64,000 nt of DNA from Perilla frutescens (lineage: Eukaryota > Streptophyta > Magnoliopsida > Lamiales > Lamiaceae): positions 4,402,001-4,466,000 of the forward strand of contig BRKX01000014.1 of the NCBI GenBank assembly GCA_026008535.1, read 5' to 3'. Both the position numbers and the translations under genes were made by a program. The notes under the pieces were generated by a model. That model saw only the letters and a list, made by a program, of their open reading frames with translations. It was not told where the DNA came from and searched no databases. Shown here piece by piece: positions 22,507 to 34,337 of this stretch (positions are counted from its first letter, which is position 1; each line of letters opens with the position of its first letter).

Positions 22507-23999
22507 TTGGACTAAGGTTTTACTCTTTGTTCGATACTGAAAGCTTTACCAGTGCCACAGAAGTAGGACCTCGTTGCCACATACAGAGTACGTTAAAAAG
22601 CTCCAATCATTGACCACATTTGTTTTCGTCACTTGCTTCCTTGAATAGCGCCAGTAGTAATGAAGATCGACCCAATAGGCGAAGCATCTTTCTACTACAC
22701 TGTTGTGGAGAGGTGCTATGTCTAATGGTTGTAGAACAGTTCATCAACCCAGAAAAAGATGTAGCTGCTGAGTGCTGAGATATCTATAGTTAGTTATAAC
22801 AATGTCCCTTTTTCTGTAATTCATCTGTAAAAAAATTATCCCTACCTAGTATTATTTAGGAAATGAGAGTGCTGGGATATCTATTGTTAGCTACAAATGC
22901 TTTTTCACGGCCTCCCAACATGTAAAAACTTGATTGCTACCTAGTTGTGTTTAGGAACTGAGAGTTTGAAATGCGTATGGGATGTATAGTTTCCAATTGT
23001 AAATACTATTCAATTAGATTCCACATCCAAGAAAACTTGCAAATACGAAAATTATCTACGTTCTTTTTCTTATAAATTGCATCAATTAAAGAAGGGTATT
23101 TGTAACACGGATGCAAACCTAAAAGAATCAGTATTTGTTATTTTAGAACATTTATTAATAAGATTAAACTTCAAGAGGAACTTCTTACTGGCCTGTTTCA
23201 TATAGAAATTAGCAATGAGGCAGGCAATCTTTTCCTTTTTTTTCCTTTTTTTTGGGAGGGAAGAAAACCATTCATAAATTAAGCTATCATGTTTCTTTCA
23301 ACTGAAACATTAGTTGGTGTTCACAAAAACAACTGCAACTTATACTCTTACAACTGATTGCTAGAAGAAGTTGATCGGTTGACATCTTATAAGTTGGAGC
23401 ACAGTTGCGAAATTGTGTAGGCGTGAATTATACTCGTCGCTTAATCAACTGATACTCAGTTTGTGATCGTTAGAGAGAAAAAAATCTAACTGGTGATATA
23501 AAGCAAATAAAGATCAAAGCAGTAAATAACATCTCGACCCTCCAATGCTTCTACATCCTCTTAACTTCTCTGCAAAGGGAGAATTCACTAGGTAAGACTA
23601 TTCAATTACAAAGTGTCTTCTCGAACAAGAGATTCCAACACTCGCGGCTGAGCGGTATTTTTTGGACGTGAATGATTTACGGTAATTTTCATTGGAGCAA
23701 GCATTGTAGCAACCCGGGTGGATGTGCTTATACTCCTCACAGAGTCTTCTAATTTCTCTAATTGTGGAGGCTTCAAGGTTGACTGATCTCACTGGTGAGA
23801 TGATACTTCAAGAAGTGTTGGTGACTTCTTGTGCAGAATTATGGTGAACTTTCACTACTACAATTACGATCGAAGGATGGATAAAAATGATTTTTCTTAT
23901 GTTATGCTTGTTTAGATCATATTTGATGATCAATACATGTGCATTTATTGGCATATGAGTATAGTTTTCAATAATTTAATGCAGTAGCGGGTGTTTACA
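22507..23999. other. ARF 3' untranslated region and downstream intergenic DNA
   Basis: The first few hundred bases after the stop are probably the 3' UTR; two similar segments (tgagatatctatagttag near 22780 and gggatatctattgttagc near 22875) suggest a small local duplication. Beyond about 23000 no gene is supported. A minus-strand open frame at 23792-23598 (64 aa, with CEEYKHIHPGCYNACSNENY) is unusual in having five cysteines, but I do not recognise it and cannot show that it is a gene. Confidence 0.45.
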
Positions 24000-24460
24000 C
24001 TTTGCGAATGAGTTTTTATTCCCAGATGAGAATATTTGAGATGTAATTGAACATGAAAAGAGTCTGGGACGATAAAAATTGAGTTATGAGTATTTTACAA
24101 AAAGCATCGGTCAATCGAACGAGAAACAAGAGAGGACAAGGCAAAACGGCTAACTGCACCAGGTTTGACACCAATTTAGCATATTTGTTGTGTTAATTCA
24201 TCGATCGAAAGAAGAGTTTTAACATAAGAATTGAGAATACAAGACACTTTAATCAATACAATCGACAGATGATATTAACTGTGACTTGTGAAGACATTAA
24301 CTCTTTGAAGCTTTTAGGAGTTGCATGTTCGTTATTGAATATACACATTAATTCTAGAATGTGATCTACGATTTGAGTCTTGCGATGGAAGGTATAAACT
24401 ATTTTATGATTGTCCTAATAAAAATTGAGTCGTTTATAAATTATTTAATTAAATTTGTTG
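24000..24460 (+). repeat. Dispersed repeat family copy 2, partial
   Basis: It shares with 26900-28020 the phrase gtcaatc...acgagaaacaagagagga...ggcaaaac. It shares with 8171-8975 the later run gttttaaca..., cttttaggagttgcatg, acacattaattctaga and attgtcctaataaaa. Order and orientation are the same in all three copies. It appears to stop near 24460, where LTR sequence of another element begins. Confidence 0.55.
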
Positions 24461-24509
24461 GGAAAAGTTGTATTAAGTTTTGAGTGATGTCAATTAGTGA
24501 TATTTGTTA

Positions 24510-25542
24510 AGTGTTGAAATAAGCTTATCAAGGTGAGTCTGTGTTGTATGGGGCTGTCAATTAGGATATTACACGCAGCTGACCTCTCGTCACTCGATAC
24601 TCTTTCTACCCGTATATCCTTTTTCATTTAATTGAATCATGAGATCCCATCACAACCTAAATATCTAACCTATCTAGTTCCCATAGGAAATCTCTCCCGA
24701 GACTCCTTTTGACAGTGTATGAAAAATGATTCAATACACAATGACTAGAATACTAAACTCTAGTCTAAACTCACGACCGAAATCATATGGCTCAAAATAT
24801 TTAGAGCTCTTGAAATATTCAGTGCAATTTTTCTATTCGGTGTATCTCATGATAGGTCTGTAACCCAGGCTTATTTATAGATGAGCAATACAGCCTTAAT
24901 AAGGGAACATATATCTTAATCCTAATTTAAAATGAATAAGGAAACTTTCTTTATTGGATCCGAGACCTAGGACAATCCAAGTTAGGATTTATTCCATGTT
25001 TAGAGCTCTACCTTTATTTTTGATCATGTGCTCTTCAAGCTGGATAAGGCATCTTCTAGAATGATCTTTGAATCTCTTCTTAGTTGAAAACCTCGAACAG
25101 CTTCATCGATCTTGGAAGAACAATCTGGACAAGAAATGTTCATACAAACGTTCACGAATGTTGCAATGAGCATTGTTAATCTTGAATCTTCACTTCAGGT
25201 AGCACAGCGGAATGTCTTGTATGTTCACAGGCTGACTTATGGCTATCACTCAAGCTAGCTGGCAGTACTTAGAATGTTGAACAATCTTAGTTGTGGCACG
25301 ATGCACAACAGTCTTAATCTCTAACTCAATCAAAACTCCTTGCTTGAGCTGTTTTCAGGAAGTTCAGATCACGTTCATGTACATCTTTATGAATGTTGTC
25401 CAGAACAGTAGACATGTACTTGGAAAAACTAAATACGTAAGTAATTATCCAATGCCATACAGATGAATGACAATTAATCACCGTAACAAGTGCAATGTAG
25501 AGCGTTTGATAAAAAAGCTTAGTGCACAACATGGCACTAACA
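24510..25542 (-). mobile_element. Sirevirus-like LTR, solo or truncated
   Basis: On the minus strand a purine tract aggagga is followed by TGTTAGTGCC, starting at 25542, the same start as the LTR at 60672. Further in, shared words with that LTR in the same order include a TATA box (ctataaataagcc, about 24876-24888), cattgtgt...ctagtc, tcgggagagatttt...gggaactaga, and tcgagtgac (about 24595). The other end near 24510 is not precise, and no primer-binding site or second LTR is present here. Sequence just beyond 25542 may be the end of its internal region. Confidence 0.6.
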
Positions 25543-26899
25543 ATCCTCCTTGATGATGTATCTCCGTTTAGTGCCAAGCAGAGCACTAACAGATAGTAGC
25601 TAATATTCTGCAACAAATAAACTCAACAATCATTTTGATCAAGGTTGAGGATTGAGCCATGTCGATCACCTGTGAGAAGATTCAAATTTGAAGTTCTATG
25701 TGATCTATTAACCCGTAAGGGTTGATGATAAAGGTCATTTATAGTGAGATACAAAATATGTTCATTAGAGTGAGACACATTTCGCATTCACCTCTTTGAC
25801 CTTGGGGTTCCATACTAAAAAAGTAGTCAGCTTCTCAGTCTTCTATGTTAACTTATCATTGGTTGATCTGATCGGGTTATATGAGGTTTCTCAAAGGTAG
25901 TGATCGACTAAAATTTAGTATTACCCGCAAGAGGATCAGGATATGTAGACAATGATGAGCAAGTATCATATCCATTGAGACTAAATTAGAACTAATTGTG
26001 CATAGCAAGACATCGTACCTCGATTATTATCTAGATGATGGAGAAATGTAGAAGCTAACTAATCTAAATTAAGGAAAATGAAAAATAAATGGAAAAGAAA
26101 AAATGGAGATAGAGGTACTTTCGGGATTGAGATTGTATACTTAGCAATCTTGTTTAAATTATATTTGTACTGTCAAATCTCACCAGAGCAATTACTAATA
26201 CATCCTAAATCCTCTCTTGATGCACAAGTTCTAGGTTACACCCTAGGATCATAATCTCCGACCAATTTCTATCTATGCACTTACCAAAAGCTCCTAAGAT
26301 TTATAGCCCTCACACTAAGCCTCAATTCTCTCAAATTTATTGACAAAGGTGTCATGTGCCTAGAGTTTGTCTATTGACTCATCTCTAAAATTATGGATCA
26401 ATAGATAAGATCGTGTCAATTAGCGATCAATTAACTAACACCCATACATAACATATATATAGGGCTGTAAACGAACCGAATCGAGACCGAACATGATATG
26501 TAACGAAATGTATATATTGAAATGTAAATTATCTTGCTTGCCTAAATGCTATAAAAAAGATAATGGTTGATGGATGGTGTCAATTGTCCACTCAACCCAT
26601 AGTCATGAACTTTAACAACATATATCAATTTCCATGCCGTCTCATATGAGGTTTCCAATCAATATAGACAACTAGGATCAAGAAACATTGCAAACTTAAG
26701 ATGGTGCAAAAATATAGGGTGATTGGAAGTTCAAGACGGTGGTTGACAACCTCATGAATGAAATGTCTTTTGAGGCTCTTTTGATAGGTGTTTGATGGGC
26801 ATTGCATGCATGCCGTGATAAGTTTTCCATAATTTTTTATGTTTTGCGCAATGTTACATGTTTGCTCGTTGTGAAGAAATTTAGTGTCATTTTTGTTGT
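25543..26899. other. Intergenic DNA with a reverse copy of the dispersed repeat family
   Basis: Between about 25890 and 26440 the order and wording (ttacccgcaagaggatcagg, atcgtacctcg..., tcctctcttgatgcac..., ctcctaagatttatagcc) correspond to the minus strand of the repeat family at 8171-8975. Near 26461 the phrase agggctgtaaacgaaccgaa looks like the end of another plant element, but no partner end was found. No gene is supported. Confidence 0.4.
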
Positions 26900-28020
26900 A
26901 AACTTAAAATGAGCATGGTAAAAGCCTAGAAGGATAGTAGATTGAATAAGAAACATGTTGCAAAAAGAATCGGGTCAATCCAACGATAAACGAGTGAGAA
27001 TGGGGCAATGCAAAACTTATGGGCAATTTTCGCGGGTGACATTTGACCGCGTTTTTTGTCACGATTGACTTTAGCGGCACTTCTGAATGGTGTCTTTTTG
27101 TTGATTTTCATGGATGATTTTAGCGGGTGGCTCTGAACTGCAATTTTTGTCAACATTTATAAAAGGGACTTCATTGGAATGATTTTTAATATCCTACAAA
27201 TCATAGATCACTCCAAATCATCAATCCACATAGAAAGAATCTACATAATAGAGCTAGAAGATATTCAAGCCAAGCAAGATCGAATAAAATAATTTCTTCG
27301 GGTTTTATTTATCTTTTATTTTGTTGAACATTGATTCTTTTTGTTGAAGTTTTGTTATTTATTTTACTCTAGATAGCTAAACCCTGGTATTCTAGGGTTG
27401 AAGAAGATTTATTCATGGAACTCTTTTGATTTGTTCAATTAATTGCATATGTCTTTATTTTGTTTCAATTGCTCTTGTGCTTAACATTCATAAATCGAGA
27501 GATGAATATTTACACTAGATCTAGAGCAATTAACATATTATTCAATAACACTCGAGAAATTTGAGATTAATTAAGAGAACAATAAATTCCAGGATCTTTT
27601 AGGAGTTGCATGATATTAACTAAACGAGGACATTAATTATTATTGTGTGATCCACATTCTAAGCGCTTCGAAAGGAGTTCTAAAATAATTATGTGGTTGT
27701 CCTAGCAAATTATAAGTCCCAATATAGGTAATTAATTGAGTGGATTGAATAATGATTCGACAACTCTAGAATATGTCTTAACCCCCTAATTTTCTCTAGA
27801 AATTCTATCTTTGTGACTCTATATTTAATTATTTTTATTTACTATTTTAGTTTTAATTCAAATCATTCAGCTCGGTCATCTTGATAGCATAAGATAATCA
27901 AATTGTGGTACTAAAATAGTTAAAATATTAAATTTTTGTGGATACGATACTCTTATTTACCGCTACACTATAAATCACAATGTGCACTTGCAGTAGGGTT
28001 AGTAAAACCACAAATGGTAG
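26900..28020 (+). repeat. Dispersed repeat family copy 3, longest copy
   Basis: This is the most extended of the same-orientation copies. It starts with ggtcaatccaacgataaacg and ggcaatgcaaaac, then unusual degenerate direct repeats of the form ttttagcgggtg/tttgaccgcg (27020-27150). It continues with ataaatcgagagatgaatat, cttttaggagttgcatgata, gttgtcctagcaaa, and closes at cacttgcagtagggttag near 27990. The layout suits the LTR or 5' region of a plant gypsy element. No coding frame is present. Confidence 0.55.
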
Positions 28021-28284
28021 TCCACATAACTTAGCATGCATGAGTAGATATTACAAAAATTTCATTGATAAAAGAAGATTGTGACTTGGTGAATGAGCTA
28101 TAAGATTCACTTGTACTCTTTATGAGGATGCACTAGAAAGACATGATTTTTTTTCATTTAATGGATATCAATGATGAATGTAGACTTTGAAACGTGATGT
28201 GTTTTTATTCTCGAAGTATATCTATGTATTAAAATTTTCACAATGTTGTCAATTTTGACACGACGTACTTTGTCAATCAGTATT

Positions 28285-28750
28285 AGATGTCTTTTGGTTA
28301 ATCACCATAATCAATCAATACTATAAGGTTGCACTTTGATTACACAAAGACGCATAATCCTTCGAGTGGTTATTCAACAACTAGTTAGAAGCCATATGAG
28401 GCATCATATGAAAATGTTGACAGATCGATGTCTTTTGGTTAATCACCATAATCAATCAATATTATAAGGTTACACTTTGATGACACAAAGACGCATAATC
28501 TTTCAAGTGGTTATTCAACAACTAGTTAGAAGTCATAGAAGGCATCATATAAAATTCAACAACTAGTTAGAAGCCATATGAGGCATCATATGAAAATGTT
28601 GACAGATAGATGTCTTTTGGTTAATCACCATAATCAATCAATACTATAAGGTTTCACTTTGATGACACAAAGACGCATAATCCTTCAAGTGGTTATTCAA
28701 CAACTAGTTAGAAGCCATAGGAGGCATCATATGAAAATGTTGACAGATCA
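28285..28750 (+). repeat. Imperfect triplication, unit about 141 bp
   Basis: The unit starting gatgtcttttggttaatcac occurs at about 28287, 28428 and 28608. Each copy runs through cacaaagacgcataatc, aacaactagttagaagc and ggcatcatatgaaaatg to gttgacaga. The second copy is followed by a partial repeat of its own tail, so the third starts late. The array lies at the front of the FAR1-like pseudogene and includes part of its coding sequence. Confidence 0.88.
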
Positions 28751-30000
28751 ATGTGTAAGTATAAAAATCACCTTCAATGAAATGATGCCCAACACTATCC
28801 ACCGATTTTATTTGTGGCATATTGTGTACAAAAGAATAAAGCATCTACTGATGTTTATAAAGGTAGTTGTAGAGTTTAATGCTATAATATATAACAACCA
28901 CATCATAGATGAATTTGAGGAGATGTTGGCTAAATTTTTAGTGTAAAGGAAATCAAAATAGTAGACAGTTGAAAGACTTGTACACGGAAAGATAAAGTTG
29001 GGTACATGTTTACCTAAACCATATTTTCCAAGCAGGTATAGTGTTATTACATCACATCAAGAAGTACGATGAAAATGATTATGGAACAATATGAAATTGT
29101 GATCGGTGATAAGATTCTTAGAGAAATATAAGCTAACCGTGTAACTTCACGTAGCCTGAAATATATTCTTTTAATGTCCAAGCTCGATTAGTGATATAAT
29201 TAGGCTCCAAAAGAGGTCTCGAACTTCAAAGACGCGTAACTTTCGAACTGCATGGACTTACGCGGTGTATAACATGTGCACGCAGATCTCTCTCTCAGCC
29301 GGACGACATGACTAATAGGTCAATTACTTTTGAACTGCGCGGAGTTACACGACTAACAACATGTGCACGTAGAGCTCTCTCAGAGCTAGATGACATGACC
29401 AATAGATCAGTTTCTCTTTCTCTCTCTCTCTCTCTCTTAATGAGGAGGAGGTAAATCTTTACCAAGATTTAGTTTTGCATTTTAGAAAGGATGAGTTGAG
29501 TAAAAAGATTTGAATCTTCCATCCTTTAACCTGATTTTCCCGTCAATAAATACAGTTCATCTTTCAAATGGGAAAAGCATTTTCAAAATGCATACTAGAA
29601 TAGTATATTTAAATTTTTCATTGAATGAATATATTGCAGAAAGATATCACCTTAATGTTGCATTGCAATATGTTAAGCAAATAGTCCCCAATGTTAAGGT
29701 GTATATTATTTTATAAAGGTTGTTGGGCACAATTAGCAATGCACATTTACAGTGGACTACTGGCCGATTGGGAAGTATGTGCAATGCAACTGCCGAAGGT
29801 TTGAGTGTAAGGGAATTCTATGTTGTCATATCTTGAAATTTCTAGTTATGAAAGACATTCTCTTGGTGAATGAGAGATATATACTAAGAAAATAGTGGAA
29901 GGATATCTACAAACATCATTCAAGGATATTCTACATTGATAGATATCCTCATATAACATTGGAGTATAAAAGGCTTCAGAAAGTGGAACAAACTTTTTAA
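28640..30000 (+). pseudogene. FAR1-like (MULE-derived) transposase pseudogene
   Basis: The frame 28659-28946 contains LTDQCVSIKITFNEMMPNTI followed by HRFYLWHIVYK, then VEFNAIIYNNHIIDEFEEML. This is the end of the MULE transposase domain of FAR1/FRS proteins. Further down, 29778-29850 encodes CNCRRFECKGILCCHILKFL, the SWIM zinc finger (CxC...CxH form) that follows it in that family. The parts between are broken by stops and frameshifts, and no N-terminal FAR1 DNA-binding domain is seen. It could be a dead host FRS gene copy or a Mutator-like element. Terminal repeats were not found, so I cannot decide. Confidence 0.75.
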
Positions 30001-32240
30001 AAAATGTACAGATCTAGCTTCTAAATGTTCGAATAAAATGAAGTTCATCAAAGTAAAAATATATGAAAGACCACGAATAATGTTAGTTGTTCTTCTTGCA
30101 CAACATAACATGTGTGTATTCTCCTACTTTATTAAATAAATATATAGGTACTTTACACTAGAGGAAGATCAAGAAGTAATCGACCTCAATCTCCCACATA
30201 AAAAGAATCATAGATCACATAGTTAAAAGAAGGTGAGTAACTTTTGGAGATGGCAGATGATCCAGCAGCTGAGATCATTTACACTCATCGAATCTTCCAG
30301 ATGAACTAGTTTCCAGAACACAGGGGAGTGCAGTGCACTAAGAATTTCAATGAACAATTATGCACACTTGGTATATTCATTTTTTTTTTAATTTATCAAT
30401 TTTTATAAGGACCTTTATCAAACACTTATTGTGCTTGTTGTTGAATACTTTTTGTGTTCGTTCTATAAGAACTTTTTTCGAACACTTAGTGTGTTGTTTG
30501 AAACACTTAAATTCTAAAATTCTAGGAGGAATTTGATCGAACATTTCTAGCATGATTGTGAATTTTAGTGATAACTAAAACATACAATTAACTATGCAAG
30601 TTATTTCATTAAATAGCTGACTGATAAGACGCAATTAAAATCGACAATCTATCAATAACTTGGCATGAAAGTTCAAAATTCCAAGTTCAACAACAAATTA
30701 ACAAGAGCGTAATATTACAGCTCAAAACATAAGATATCATAAGTCATAAACAACCAGATGCAAAATAATACAAAGACTAACAACATATCTAATGAAATTA
30801 TCATTTATTCATCAATATCTAATATCATAATTGGAATGTCAATAACACAAACGACCTCATGATCCGCACAAATATATTTTTGGAAATAAAGCACATCGCC
30901 GTAATTAATACTAAAATATTGCACAATATTACTCCATCTATTTATGAGTTGGATCATCACATTCTTTATATTCTTTTTCATGCGAATCTAACAATATTCA
31001 TAATCGACTTCCCATTTAGTGAAACTCTTATTTGTTCAAATTTTTATCTTCCACATCCCTGTTCCCATAAACTCACTCACAACAGTCAAGTTTAAATACC
31101 ACAAAAAATGCACAAAAAAAAAAGAAACTAGGATAATTATAAAATAATACAAATTGAGACATCAACTTTATCAATCAGTAACCATATTCATTCAACTGAC
31201 ATTTTGAGTGGAAATGGCTTAAATATTTTGAAATGTGTAAAAGAAAATAATTCGGTAGACTTTTAAAAAAGTTTAAAAACTTAATTTAAGTACTTGATAG
31301 AAAACAAACCGCCAGATGAAATATAATTTATCATGTTTCGAGAGAATAACATAGAAAAAAAAAAGATAATCGATAGACAAAAAATAGAGAGAGACATAGA
31401 GATAATGAATAGGTGGAACATTGTACATATATATAGGAAAAATATAATAAATAGATAAATATAGATGTTAATTAATTACATGCCAAATATACTAAGGTCC
31501 ATGTCAATGGGGAAATATAATTAGTGACCTTGAACCAAATGATCGATGACTTATGAATCAAATGATACATAATGAAGACTCTTGAACCAACGAACCCATG
31601 CAAGAATTCATTCAACTATTGAATCTTATCCATGATCTCATCCCCATAGAACTCTTTTCGAACCGCATAACACAATATACTTGAAATATCATAGGTAACA
31701 TTTATCATCGCCTTATTATTAGACATGTCTATCTTTTTACCATAGTTAGTAATTAGTGTGTTGAATGACATATTGAAATTGTATATATATATATGATGAT
31801 AGTATGTACTTAATCTTAAGGTTTTATCGTGTGTTTTGTCTCCCTCTAAATAATATAATTAATATGGATCATCTATGACTTATCATCACCTTTCAATATT
31901 TTTTTATTTCATTTTAATGATGTTTTTATATCTTTAGTTAGTAATTAGTGTGTTGAATGACATATTGCAAATTTTATATATATGAGTATAATATGTACTT
32001 AATTTTAAAGTTTTATCATGTCTTTTGTCCCCCTCTAAATAATACAATTAATACAGGTCATCTATGACTTATAATCACCTTTCGATATTTTTTATTTCAT
32101 TTTATTAATGTTTTTATATCATTGGATGGAGATGTTTTTATTTTTATGATAGTTATTATTAAAACTATAAATTTGATAGTGAAATAGGAAAAGGGTAAAA
32201 TGAAATTTGAACTAGATTTTTACTTCTTTTTGGAGCACAC
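30001..32240. other. AT-rich intergenic DNA with a 192-bp tandem duplication
   Basis: The sequence agttagtaattagtgtgttg starts at 31744 and again at 31936. The two units agree through acttaat, ttttatcgtgt, ccctctaaataat, catctatgacttat and atcacctttc, so 31744-32127 is a diverged two-copy tandem. The rest of the stretch shows no gene, RNA or clear element ends. Confidence 0.6.
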
Positions 32241-33950
32241 TTGTGTTAGACGGTCTAACGGATCTCTTGCGTTAGACAGATATTATTTGGTCCCCCCTCC
32301 TTTTTTCTTTTATTTTTTATTTTTAGTGGTCTCTCTTCCCCTCTTTTCTTTTCTTTTCAATTTTTCTTTCAATTTTTAATTTCTTCTTTTTAAAAAAATA
32401 TATTTTTTAATTTTTTTATCCGGCGTCTCGCGTGGTGCACTCGCTCGACGCTAACGTAATGCGTGGGCTCGTGCACTGCACTCAATAACTATTTTAAATA
32501 AATATATACCCTAAAATGTAATTAGTAACCCTAAAATGAAATTAGTGAATCCTAAAATGAAATTGAATTAATTCGAGTGGGATGTAGGCAGTAGGCCTTG
32601 TTGAAATCTGAATTTTAGAGCTAGAGATTGAATTCACTCTTTTTTTTGTTTAATTGGCAGAGTTCTTATTTTTTTTAATTGCCTTTATTTGGGATATTTT
32701 ATCTTGTCTTCTACGAATACTTGTGATTGATTGTGCTCCATTGATGGCTATAATTATCATATGCGAATTCTTGCTAGCAAAATGAGAAGCATTACACGAA
32801 CGCTATCATATTTCAATAATTAATATTTAATGATCCTTCACTCTATAGCTAATGGTACTTGTTAATTCTTACTTCAATAATTAATGTTTAATCATCGATA
32901 ATATCATATGATATTTTATTTTCATACCTAATAATACTTGTAGAGCTGGCAATTTTAGCCCGGTCCGCATTTAGGGTCGGGCTGGGCCAAAAAAATTAGG
33001 CCCGAAATAATTCTGGGCCGGGCTTAAAAAATTTTGGCCCGAAAATAAGAGAGGCCCGAACGGGCCGGGCTTTTTGCCCAAAATAGTGAAAAATACACTA
33101 GGCCCGCGGGCGGCCGGTCCGGCCCGCCTTTTCGGGCCGGGCTGGGCCTCAAAAAAATAGGCCCGAGGTATTTTCGGGCCGGGCCTCGCAAAAATAAGCC
33201 CGAAAATTTTCAGGCCCGGCCCGAATTTTGCCACAAGCCCGAATTTCCGGGCTGGGCGACCCGTTTTGCCAGCCCTAAATACTTGTTTGTTCTTATAACT
33301 AATGATAATATCATATGATACTTCATTTCACAATTAATAATACTTCACCTTATAACTAATGATACTTTTCTAATATTGGTTCGATAATTAATATTTAATT
33401 ATAAATAATATCATAATATCGTATGATACTTCACCTTAGAGTTAGTTGTACTACGCCTCATAGTTAATGATACTTTATCTTATAACTAATGATAATTTTC
33501 TCTTATTGGTTCGATAATTAATATTTTTAAAATAAATATATACCATAAAATGAAATTAGTGAATCCTAAAATTAAATTGAATAAATTTAATTTTTTTATC
33601 CGATATCTCGTGCAATACTCTTACTCGATGTTAACTCGTGGGCTCCTGCATTGCGTTCGATACAAGATAATAATTTAAGAAAAATGAAAAGATGAAAAAA
33701 GTAGAAAAAACGAAATGGTAAAAAATGCAAAGAATCTAAAGAAACCACCGGCCCAGCCCAAAGTTTTTTTTTTAAAAAAAAAAAACAAACCACCGGCCCA
33801 ACTTGTCAGGCCCAACAGAATTTTGTTTTTTTAAAACCAAACCCCAAGACGCGCGGATTGCAGGCGCTGGGCGGAAATAAGAGTTTTGGGGCGGGCTTCA
33901 ATTTATTTGATTCGTCTAATGTAAGAGATTTGTTAGACGGTCTAACACAA
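32241..33950. mobile_element. TIR element B, same family as 13912-15239
   Basis: The left end ttgtgttagacggtctaacg and the reverse complement of the right end ttgtgttagaccgtctaaca are inverted repeats that continue into ...tctcttgcgttagac. Just inside the left end, gatattatttggtc matches the reversed inner right end of element A. The interior holds dispersed taatgatactt words and phrases like ttcaataattaatgtttaat that also occur near 14840-14870 in element A. Copies of agtgaatcctaaaatgaaat flank the centre. There is no coding capacity and no visible target duplication. A hAT MITE has inserted at 32941. Confidence 0.72.
32941..33277. mobile_element. hAT MITE, 337 bp, perfect 8-bp target duplication
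   Basis: The ends tagagctggcaa and ttgccagcccta are inverted repeats of the plant hAT type. AATACTTG flanks both sides exactly (32933-32940 and 33278-33285). The interior is made of many copies of GGCCCG/CGGGCC in both orientations and would fold strongly. The minus-strand open frame 33234-32971 is a by-product of this composition. It is nested in element B. Confidence 0.95.
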
Positions 33951-34184
33951 ATTTCTGTCTTTTTTTTACGGAGTTGATGTATATTTTACCTCTAGTTAAT
34001 CATTATCGCTAAACCAACTTGTGCATACTGCATAGTAATATATAGTATTTGATCTACCTACCGCAATTTTGACTTCAAACATTGCCTCATCTCCTACCTA
34101 GATTACAATCAAAACCCATAGAATTTTCACGAAACCATTGGACTCCCTCACCAACTCCCCACCAGATCTAGTATATGCTTTCTT

Positions 34185-34261
<77 letters not shown>

Positions 34262-34337
34262 TGCATGCTATATATAACTCATTCAACCATACCCAAATTC
34301 AAACAGTCACGGGGAGGGAGAGAGAAACGGAGAAGCC
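33951..34337 (+). promoter_or_regulatory. C4H proximal promoter and leader, with AC-I element
   Basis: This short region separates element B from the C4H start codon. A perfect AC-I motif, ACCTACC, lies at 34056-34062, and a related cctacctag at about 34096. AC elements are bound by R2R3-MYB regulators and occur in promoters of phenylpropanoid genes such as PAL, C4H and 4CL. A long (TA)n(GA)n run (34192-34258) lies in the probable leader. The promoter upstream of element B is cut off from the gene by about 1.7 kb. Confidence 0.6.
34192..34258. repeat. (TA)n(GA)n microsatellite in the C4H leader
   Basis: TA repeats (34192-34225) pass directly into GA repeats (34225-34258), about 80 bp before the C4H start codon. 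Apparent ORFs spanning it are artefacts. Confidence 0.96.

Noticed and set aside
32971..33234. Minus-strand ORF of 87 aa rich in Gly and Pro
   Set aside because: It is the translation of GGCCCG repeats in a MITE.
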